Source of the DNA: Chara braunii
Lineage: Eukaryota; Streptophyta; Charophyceae; Charales; Characeae
Direction of reading: 5' to 3'
NCBI GenBank assembly: GCA_003427395.1
Contig: BFEA01000120.1
Span: 1,032,600 to 1,063,727, forward strand
DNA: 31,128 nucleotides
A program made the position numbers and the translations under genes. The notes beneath the pieces are model-generated. The model did not search any database. It worked only from the letters and a program-made list of their open reading frames with translations, and was not told the origin of the DNA. The stretch's first letter is position 1. Every line of letters begins with the position of its first letter. Below are positions 21,471 to 28,763 of the stretch, piece by piece.

Positions 21471-22326
21471 TGTCTTTGCCTTCGCCGTGAATGAAACGTG
21501 CATGATTTCATTACCCAAAAAAATTGGTCTCGAACCCCACAGCAAAAACGAAAGAAAAACCTACCAATGGGAGAGCAAAAAAGAAAGTTCCTTTTCCCAG
21601 ATCAGTACTTGGCACATACATGGGCAGCGGGCCTTACCCGTTAACGCGCCGCAACTTTCACGGGTCGGGGAAGGTCCGGTCGTGCGATGGAGGAAGTTGT
21701 TGGGCCCAGGGAAAGTTGCGAATGGACTGCAATATGGCCTCTTGGATTTCCGTGCATGTGGAAACATGCACGGACGCTCTGTGCAGTGCCATACAAAAGA
21801 AAAAGAAAGGAAACCTGTGAGGACGAGAAAAGAAAAACGAAAAGTAACGTTGGCATGCATCCGGATGCAGTTTTGGCCTGAAGCAGATGACGTGAGCAAT
21901 GCTTTGTTTTTTTCCTTTTTTTAGCAAGAGAGATTCCTGGCAGTTTCTCAGCTGACTCCCCGTCGGAAACGGGGAGCATCCAACTGCCTGCCAGGAAAGT
22001 AGCGTTTCTTCCCATTTTCGTTTCATTTTTCTTGCAAAAAAAAAAGAAAAAACGAGCCAACAAATGTCCCAAAGGGGCGGTACCAGTGTCAGCCAACAAA
22101 TGTCCGGAATAGATTCCTGCCCCCCACAGGCTCGGAAAAAAATGGTGCGCAGGTCCATTTTAGGCTCAGCATGAATAGCCGAGCCAAGTACTGGTGGTTT
22201 AAGTTACAAAACTAAGTTACAAAAACTGGCTACCGCTGATTTCCTGCCGAATCCACGATGCGTGACAGCCACACACCTCAAACACTAATCCGCATACACT
22301 CCACATACATCGGTAGTGGGATCTCG

Positions 22327-23019
22327 CCCCGGGGGCCAAGTCCCACATGCACCATTGAACTAGTTCAACGCAACGGTGTGACACGGTTCTTGCGACTTAA
22401 GAACTCGAAAGAAAGGCAAAAAAGGAGAATCAACTGCTGCTGAAAGTTTTTTTTCCCCTGTTTTCCAAAAACAAAAATGAAGAACCAAATGTTGCTCAAA
22501 AGTTTTGTCGGTATTTCCTGAAAAGTAAAATGAAGAAATACAACAACCCTGAGTGAAAGGCTCCACATACTATGCAAAGTCCGAGGCAGTGACTCGCTAG
22601 AAAGTGAATGAACGTGGACAGTACCCTGGCTTGGTGCATTTACATAAACGAGTTTGGGACTGCACGGCCAACGACAGCACGAACACCCTCTGTCAGACTG
22701 TCCTCCCACGGCTGTCAGAGAGTCCTCCCACGAGGAGGTAATTATGCCACAAGCACCGTTGAACCCATACCCCACCCCAAGTGGATATGTAGTTGAACGG
22801 AAGATGGGCAGGGTAGGGGACGTTGTATTAGTGTGGATGGATTTTTTAGCACTTTTCTTGAACCAAAAAAAAGAAACAAAAGTCTTTACATTTCTGCTAC
22901 CTAAAAACAACCCCTAGATGCGCCGCTCCACATGCATCTCCAACGTCGTGCGGGGTCACACGCGTTGGACTTGTTCAACGTTGAACTAGTTCAACCGTGT
23001 ATGGGACTTGGCCCCGGGG
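22327..23019. mobile_element. 693-bp foldback element with long inverted ends
   Basis: The left arm (22327-22384) reads CCCCGGGGGCCAAGTCCCA...TTGAACTAGTTCAACG...GGTGTGAC. The right arm (22954-23019) is its imperfect reverse complement, ending GGGACTTGGCCCCGGGG. Each arm also contains the perfect palindrome TTGAACTAGTTCAA. The interior encodes nothing recognisable. No clear target duplication was seen, so the exact ends are uncertain. Confidence 0.6.
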
Positions 23020-23334
23020 ACCTCACAATTCAACCCTGGATACTGACAGCATCAGCCAGCTTAGCTCACAGGCTTTGCCTGTGGAACCCAGCGCTCTGGA
23101 GTTCCATATTACAAAACTAAATACCGTTGTAACTGCACTTGAACATGGAGAAAAATTGACCTTGCTTTCAATTTTAGTTAAGTCGAGCACGCCTAATCCT
23201 GCCTTTTATGTCCTCCCAGTGAGAAAAGGTAAAATCACATTTTGTGCTTTATTCGTGCGAAATTTATTTGTGCGAAATTTAATGTTAAGCACAATTTAAT
23301 TTATTTATTTTTTAAATCATAATTTCATGATTTT

Positions 23335-23985
23335 TGCACTTTTCTGCAAGAAGTTGCCAGGTCTGTGGTGGTGGGCCGTTGTCGGAACAGTGACAAAGCG
23401 GATCTTGTTTTTAGTACTGTAGTGGGAATTCTTTCCCCCCCCCCCTTTTCTTTTGAAAAGAGCAACGGCCTTGAGATATCACTGTATAACTGAATATCCC
23501 CAGGTAATTCAGACTACCAATTTTTGATTTTTAATTCATCTATCTCCATCTGGATTCAAACTCAGGTCTTTATTTCAACAGTTCATGGGGTATCAACTGA
23601 GCTAGGCTCGTTGGTTGGAGTGGGAGTTTCATTTTTGCTAGGCTCGTTGGTTGGAGTAGGAGTTTCATTTTTGGCATTTTGCACTCTTGTGCAAGATGGT
23701 GCCATGGAAGCAACGGTCTGTGATGGTGGTGTCTTGTTAGAAGAGTGACAATGTGGAAATTACCTTGTACTGAAGTGGAAGTTTTTTTCACTTCGGCATT
23801 TTTCACTTTTCTGCAAGATGTTGCCACGGAAGCAACGGTCTGTGATGGTGGCGGTCTTGTCAGAAGAGTGACAATGTGGAAATTTCCCTGTACTCGAGTG
23901 GAAGTTTCACTTTTACACTTTTCCGCAAGCAGTTGCCATGGAAGAAATGATCTGTGATACAGTGGTGCCTTGTTGGAAGAGTGAT
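23335..23985 (+). repeat. Minisatellite with ~115-125-bp units, split by a SINE
   Basis: Units share ACTTTTCTGCAAGA-GTTGCCAxGG, then GGTCTGTGATGGTGG, GAAGAGTGACAATGTGGAAAT and GTACT-GAGTGGAAGTTTxAC. They begin at about 23337, 23682, 23807 and 23918, and the last is partial. The SINE at 23425-23617 interrupts the first unit. A 36-bp piece (GCTAGGCTCGTTGGTTGGAG...) is itself duplicated at about 23601-23668. Confidence 0.75.
23425..23617 (-). mobile_element. tRNA-derived SINE copy (family 1)
   Basis: On the minus strand the head has CTAGCTCAGTTGATAC (box A) and CTGAGTTTGAATCC (box B-like). The body has CTGAATTACCTGGGG and GTGATATCTCAAGGC, and the 3' side is a G/A-rich tail (poly-C on plus at about 23438). 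The flanks AGTGGGAATTCTTT (left) and AGTGGGAGTTTCATTTT (right) look like a diverged target-site duplication. The copy sits inside the minisatellite. Confidence 0.75.
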
Positions 23986-24443
23986 TAGACCCCTTCCTTC
24001 CTTTCTGCCTCCTCCTCCCTTCCCCCCCCGCCCCCCAACACACGCACAAGTGGTAACCACACTAGGTCTGGATTTTCTCCGACTGGACTGCCAAAAACTA
24101 GTTTGACACTGGACCTTGTAAGGCTTGCAGGTCAGTCTCTGGAGGCAGTGGTGATTTAACTACCAAGTAACGGGTACAATCAAAGATAGATCGTTTGATT
24201 ACGTGCCACTTGGTTTGCCTCTGTCTCTGACAAGGATAGACCAACTTTGCCTTCTGCATTCTTTTCTCCTCTCTCCTAGTACTGTTTCGGAATTCAGCGG
24301 AGCATCAACCTTTTCTAATCTAGGCGAACTCCGTCCAGCTGTCAAAAGCCACAGAACTTTACCAAAGACAACTTCCTTCTTGCCAGACGTTCCTCTCTGT
24401 GCACTATCTGCAAGACCAGTGCATACAGCTGCTGGTGTGCACT

Positions 24444-24502
24444 CGACTCTCTCTCTCTCTCTCACACACACATACACACACACACACACACGCACACACA
24501 CA
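24444..24502. repeat. (CT)n(CA)n compound microsatellite
   Basis: Pyrimidine run followed by CA run in HYLS1 intron 2. Nearby 24503-24820 is unassigned intron sequence leading to the exon 3 acceptor. Confidence 0.9.
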
Positions 24503-24824
24503 GTGCCCAGCTATGGCTGGCTGGCACTGCTCCCCACTGACTGGCTGTGCCTCCCTTGGTGCTACCCCAGCAGCCTCATGGCTGACATCCAGCCGGACTG
24601 AACACTGTTGGCTGCCCAGGTGGCTTTTTGTCCATTCTGGGAAGCGTCACTCTGGTTCCTATTCCACCAGCAAGTCGAGAATACAGCTTGCAACACACTC
24701 AAAACGCTTCCCCCGTTACGCTTGGGAGACCCAAGTGGATGGCATTGATTACTTGCAGAAGACTGAGGTAAACTTGGGGATGCTCTTGTCTGTGATGAAT
24801 GTACACAATTGTTTATCATTACAG

Positions 24825-24965
24825 GTTTGCAGAGACACGACGGGCCTGGAACAATGATCGTTTTCTGAAAGTAGCTGGAGGCAAACGCAAGCCATGCAAT
24901 TTTTATAGACTCTTTGCCGCTCAACATGCGTTACACGATCGAGAGTGTGCAGCTGCTCGCTCCAG
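24825..24965 (+). CDS. HYLS1: HYLS1 exon 3: core of the C-terminal domain
   Basis: The acceptor is tttatcattACAG|G and the donor CCAG|GTAATG. The exon has 141 nt. One base (G) completes the split ATG from exon 2, and 46 codons follow: FAETRRAWNNDRFLKVAGG..., ending CAAARS. Joined to exon 2 this gives GKVDRVAMFAETRRAW. That lines up with the animal HYLS1 signature (GK-x-DRVA, an aromatic residue, Glu, then basic-R-x-W). The exon closes with AG (phase 2). If not spliced, the frame reads AGG TAA and stops, so an early-terminating isoform is possible. Frame continuity with exon 2 across 9.8 kb is strong evidence that both belong to one gene. Confidence 0.9.
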
Positions 24966-25573
24966 GTAATGCCCGGGACCTTGCCCCACCCTGATGTGCA
25001 TAGTCGCGAACCCTCATTTTGTAACTGAGAATTCCAGTATTCAGAGGAGTCCGGCAATTCAGTGTCCAGTTGGCCGAACCTCAAGCCACATCCACAGCAA
25101 TGCAAAACTACTTGGAACCCTTTAATGGAGATAGCCTCTCACCTCTTGGGAAGTCACAAACCCTGATTTACTAGCTCAAAAACTCGGTAACCACAAAACT
25201 CCGGTTCTTTGTCCATTTTGGCAGCACATCACACCACCCTCAGGACAGCAGTGCAAGTCCATGAAGCTTTTGCATAACGGGCCTTGCTCCTCGGACACTT
25301 GCAGACATTGCCCCAGACCTGTGCACATGTTAGTGGGTTGGGAACGGTGGAGCTGAGACATAGATATCTCAAGAAAGGAAACTAAGGCATAAAACCTGAT
25401 ACCCAGTGTAAGGAATCAGCCAAAACTGAAAATGGCATTGCCAATCATGGATCTCTAGTGCAAGGTTAACAGTGTACCTTTCATTTAAGTGAATTGGATG
25501 CGGAACAGACAAACACAAAGAAGCAGTGCATGTGCAATCACGCGCGCGTGTGTTGTGTGTGTGTGGGGGGGTG

Positions 25574-25575
<2 letters not shown>

Positions 25576-25662
<87 letters not shown>
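25576..25662. repeat. (GA)n microsatellite
   Basis: Pure 87-nt GA run in HYLS1 intron 3, preceded by a GT/G-rich stretch. Arg/Glu- or Ser/Leu-repeat frames here are artefacts. Confidence 0.95.
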
Positions 25663-25663
<1 letters not shown>

Positions 25664-26262
25664 AAAACATAGCACAACAGATTCGGAAATCTCAGCAAAC
25701 AGTTAAAACGACAGCATTTTCTCAGAAAAGTTTAGATTTCTTGGCCATTGCAGGACGCTGGAACTGATTGACTGAGGGCCTAATAATCCCCGGAAATAGT
25801 TGTTTTCCCTTTGACAGCTTACGACCATACCTCTGAAGCTTGTGAAATGATCGATCTGCACTCGTGCTTGGAATCGTAGGAGATGTAGACTCGTTGCAAT
25901 GCATAGAATATGGAAAGGACAAAGCAAGAACAGACGGGGAAAAGAAGACCAGAAACAAGTTGCAACTAAGACATGGAAAACAAAAACAGGCACACACTGT
26001 GTGTATATGACAGTGGCATGCTGTTTGCTGCACGGGTCCTTGCATCAATCTGATTCTCTGGGACCAGCGTACCTACCATCTTTAGCTGCTATGAACTGTG
26101 CATTCTCGGCGGGTTGGAGCCCACTGGGCTATGTACTGGAAATGCTTGGTTCAGCAATTGCTTTTGCTCATCTCTTTGTCAAGTCACCTTTCATTGCTGC
26201 TTTTCACCTCTTGATTCATTGCGTTATTCCTTTGGTCATGTTACGTGAAACTGTATCTGCAG

Positions 26263-26280
26263 GTTTAAATCTCAAAACAG
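26263..26280 (+). CDS. HYLS1: Probable 18-nt microexon of HYLS1
   Basis: The 18 nt between TATCTGCAG and CAG|GTAAGA have near-consensus splice sites on both sides. One base completes the split Arg codon from exon 3, five codons follow (FKSQN), and two bases (AG) remain. Inclusion therefore keeps the phase needed by exon 4 and adds six residues. A cryptic site pair cannot be excluded without transcript data. Confidence 0.5.
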
Positions 26281-26408
26281 GTAAGAAAAGGAACAATGTC
26301 TGGAGATTGTTCATTGTATTTGTCTCAACGTGTAGCGGTGTGGGCGATCCACAACTAACAGCAAGTCACTTTCTTTCCGTTTTTTTTCTTTCTTTCAATA
26401 TGCTGCAG

Positions 26409-26499
26409 GTTGGTCAATCAGGTGATAAAACCGCGGAGAGTGCCGCCGTTTGAGGTCCCGACTGCCAAGAAATTTGAACCCTCGTACATTCATTTGCGA
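26409..26499 (+). CDS. HYLS1: HYLS1 exon 4: end of the C-terminal domain
   Basis: The acceptor is a strong pyrimidine tract followed by ATGCTGCAG|G, and the donor is GCGA|GTGAGT. The exon has 91 nt. One base completes the Arg codon, then 30 codons read LVNQVIKPRRVPPFEVPTAK and KFEPSYIHLR. The motif VPT-x-KK, followed ten residues later by Arg, corresponds to the VPTEKK...R end of animal HYLS1. The usual LRW step is replaced by SYIHLR. The exon ends in phase 0. Without splicing the frame would run to a stop at 26689-26691 through repeat-like sequence, which is less likely. Confidence 0.82.
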
Positions 26500-26611
26500 G
26501 TGAGTATGGAGCGAGAGAGAGTCCTTCCCTTTCAGCCTTCAAGTCTGCTTGATACAATAATGCCTTTTCTCATAAGGGAGAACAAAGATTTGGCACTTGC
26601 CATTATTGGAT

Positions 26612-26718
26612 CGCAAAATAAAATGCTCTTACTATTATTTGATTGCAAAATCAAATGCTCTCATGCTCTCTGCAGTACTGCCGCAAAATAAAATGCTCTT
26701 ACTATTATTTGATTGCAA
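26612..26718. repeat. Two perfect 37-bp direct repeats
   Basis: CGCAAAATAAAATGCTCTTA... is identical at 26612-26648 and 26682-26718, within HYLS1 intron 4. Each copy contains AATAAA. A partly matching piece lies between them. Confidence 0.9.
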
Positions 26719-27151
26719 CTTCTGATTTTTTCAAGCTTCCGCATAACCCACTAAAGTTGTGAAAGTGAGGTCCCTTCCTAAAATTCCAATGACAAGGCAA
26801 AGCTTGATCCACGGTTAATGAGGGGTACTGCGGTTGCACCCAAATAGAATGCCTGGTCATCACCGCTGTATCGAGACTGAAAGTTGGCCCCTATACAGCT
26901 ATAATAACTGGGTATTGGGCTGAGGGCGGTAGTTGGTTGTTGCTTTTGGTCTTTATTTTATATTTCTAAAAAAGTAGGAAAACTATTGGCGTTTTCTTGA
27001 CATCCCTGCAAGATTCTGCAAACTACTGCTCTGTGGTTTTTGGTCTTGATTTGATTTTGCAAAATATTTTCACAAGGGCTGTTCCTTTGCATCGGGATGT
27101 TACAGTGTGTTTGTCACTCGTTCTAACTAATTGCGTGGCCTATTGTGCAAG

Positions 27152-27166
27152 GAAGATGAGCGATAG
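27152..27166 (+). CDS. HYLS1: Possible terminal exon of HYLS1
   Basis: An acceptor-like TATTGTGCAAG follows a good branch-point match (TTCTAAC about 26 nt upstream). In the phase-0 frame required by exon 4 it reads Glu-Asp-Glu-Arg and then TAG. Alternatives in the same phase are an acceptor at 26674 (CTCTCTGCAG, 28 codons then stop) and one at 27498 (ATTCCCCAG, about 80 codons then stop). The choice is uncertain. With this exon the spliced coding length is 7,548 nt without the microexon. Confidence 0.3.
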   Translation, partial: EDER

Positions 27167-28082
27167 CGAACTTCAGCAATCAAACAGCATCATACACATA
27201 AGACCAGGTAGTCGTGACCTCGAACCAACAGTAGAATTGCATCACGAGTTTCACCAAATAAGAACACACCAAGAGCTCATAATTGACAATGCTGAAATAG
27301 TCCCATCATCATCATCAACGAAGAACAAATGTTGATATCCTATCTGGCGCTCGGCGCGCAGCAGATCCTATCTAGCCTACTTCTACAATGCCGAAGATGA
27401 CATCAACAGCTTCACCAAAGTACGAGCAGATCTCGGACAATGCCGTCCCTTCTAGCACCAGGTATGTCTCTCGTATCACTCTCAACCTCATTCCCCAGCG
27501 CACAGATGCCACATGCACCCAAGGACCACCATGTGCCACACCCAGCCTACAGCAGCGCAGCTTGGCTATGGCTGCCTGCTCCTTCCAGCTCGCCCGTGAG
27601 CGCGTGAGCGCTAGCCAGCTTCAGTGCAGCATGCAGCCAGCACCCGGATGCCAAATGCGGAGGCAGGCCCTTCGCTATATGGAAGTGGCCTGCCTGCGTT
27701 CTGTCCCAGGCTGCACTGGGCCTTTCCCAAGAAGCTTCCGGTAGGCCCCGGTAGGCTGAGGCCCAGACCAAACGAATTGGCCCAGGGCTGCCGAGAGTTA
27801 CCTGTGCCCAACTGCCCACAATCTGAGTTGGGCCAATCTTGCAAATCTCGCCCAGGGCCTGACTCAGATGCATTTGATAAAGGAAGCCAGGGCCTGGGCG
27901 CTTCCAACCAACTGGCTCAGCGCAACTGTCTGAATTTCCTCAGTTGCGAAGTAGTCCAAAATAGGCCTCTGAGGGTCTGTCGGGCCTGCCTTCACTTAGG
28001 TAGGCCGACGCTGTTGCAAATAGGGCCCAGTAGGGCTTATCGAGGCCTTGTGCCTCGCAATTTTTTAAACTTTTTTTTTTTT
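27167..28082. other. Downstream region, probably 3'-UTR then intergenic
   Basis: No confident gene. A donor-like CACCAG|GTATGT lies at about 27462. From about 27690 to 28060 the words AGGCC/GGGCC are unusually frequent, suggesting an old repeat. One short frame near 27390 (SYLAYFYNAEDDINSF) vaguely recalls the end of cysteine desulfurases but is too short to call. Confidence 0.4.
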
Positions 28083-28147
28083 CCGGATATTAAACTGATG
28101 AGAACAGGTACTACACTTGATCTTAGCAAGAAGGCCGAGAAAGGTAT
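28083..28147 (-). pseudogene. 5'-fragment of U2 snRNA with A-tail (retrocopy)
   Basis: The reverse complement starts ATACCTTTCTCGGCCTTCTT and continues GCTAAGATCAAGTGTAGTAC and CTGTTCTCATCAGTTTAATATCCGG. These are the first 65 nt of plant-type U2, including the branch-point-recognition region (GTGTAGTA). A few changes are present (TTCTTG for the usual TTTTGG). The copy then breaks off into about 12 A. A truncated snRNA joined to an A-run indicates a retrotransposed or template-switched copy, not a working gene. Confidence 0.85.
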
Positions 28148-28282
28148 GCTTGCTTGGCCTATTGAAATTTACTAACATCTATGCTTTTAGGCCTTAGCTC
28201 CTCTCAAGGGTATGCTATGCTTGCTTGGCCTATTGTAATAATTTTTTTACGAACATCAATGCTTTTAGCTCCTCTCATTGTC
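28146..28282. repeat. Tandem duplication, about 2 x 68 bp
   Basis: ATGCTTGCTTGGCCTATTG ... AACATC-ATGCTTTTAG ... CTCCTCTCA occurs at about 28146 and again at about 28216. It abuts the 5' end of the U2 fragment. Confidence 0.75.
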
Positions 28283-28543
28283 AGTGCAACCATGTTACAT
28301 GCCTGCTTGGGTGGCATGTGGAAACATGGGATAGTGGCTGTTTGGGCTAGTGTAGAATCACCGTAGATGATAGGACCTGTCATATGGCCTCTGGATCAGA
28401 TTGGTCTTGAGCAGTGTAGCATAGACACATAAAAACTAAGAAAATAAGAAGGAAAATAATAAAATATGCTATGCATAATAATTATACATTTTGCACCCAT
28501 GTTTCTTACCATCGAGGCAATCAATGCTAGAGCTGTGTCCTTT

Positions 28544-28547
28544 TTAA

Positions 28548-28590
<43 letters not shown>

Positions 28591-28749
28591 CTTCTTCTTT
28601 TTAAACAGGGTCACAGCCTTGAGATATCATTGTCGAACCGACAGGCCCTAGGTAATTCAGAATTGTAGTGCTTTGCTTCCAATGGGGCTTGAACTCAGGT
28701 CTGTATTTCAACAGCTCAAGGGTGTACCAACTGAGCTAGGCCAGTTGGT
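28544..28749 (-). mobile_element. tRNA-derived SINE (family 1), best-preserved copy
   Basis: On the minus strand the element opens ACCAACTGGCCTAGCTCAG (box A TAGCTCAGTTGG), then GAGTTCAAGCCCC (box B-like). The shared body follows (CTGAATTACCTAGGG, ATGATATCTCAAGGC), and it ends in A-rich sequence plus a (GA)n run. The flanking sequences GAGCTGTGTCCTTT (28530-28543) and GAGCTCTGTCCTAT (28750-28763) form a diverged 14-bp target-site duplication. The (CT)n microsatellite at 28551-28586 is the tail of this element. Confidence 0.8.
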
Positions 28750-28763
28750 GAGCTCTGTCCTAT

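Larger units (their letters stand above)
15045..24824 (+). other. HYLS1 intron 2 (phase 2), 9.8 kb, with nested gene
   Basis: Donor GTAAGT and acceptor tttatcattACAG. It contains the 484-nt gap (15703-16186), a nested antisense DUF4360 gene and several mobile elements listed separately. The stretches 16187-16750, 17185-18180 and 20100-20459 show no supported gene. A phase-2 cassette exon hidden in the gap cannot be excluded. Confidence 0.75.
24966..26408 (+). other. HYLS1 intron 3 (phase 2)
   Basis: Donor GTAATG and acceptor with a long pyrimidine tract ending ATGCTGCAG at 26408. It contains the (GA)n run and a probable 18-nt microexon. No other gene was recognised in it. Confidence 0.7.

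Noticed and set aside
23335-23985. CRISPR-like regular spacing of repeats
   Set aside because: The units are diverged 115-125-bp tandem repeats in a eukaryotic intron, not short repeats with unique spacers.
26053-26453. Hydrophobic frame (AIAFAHLFVKSPFIAAFHLLIH) that looks like a membrane protein
   Set aside because: It crosses the microexon and exon 4 splice sites in another frame and ends shortly after. It is intron sequence.
27340-27450. Similarity of SYLAYFYNAEDDINSF to the C-terminal end of cysteine desulfurases
   Set aside because: Only about 20 residues, with no upstream active-site sequence and a stop soon after. Too weak to call.
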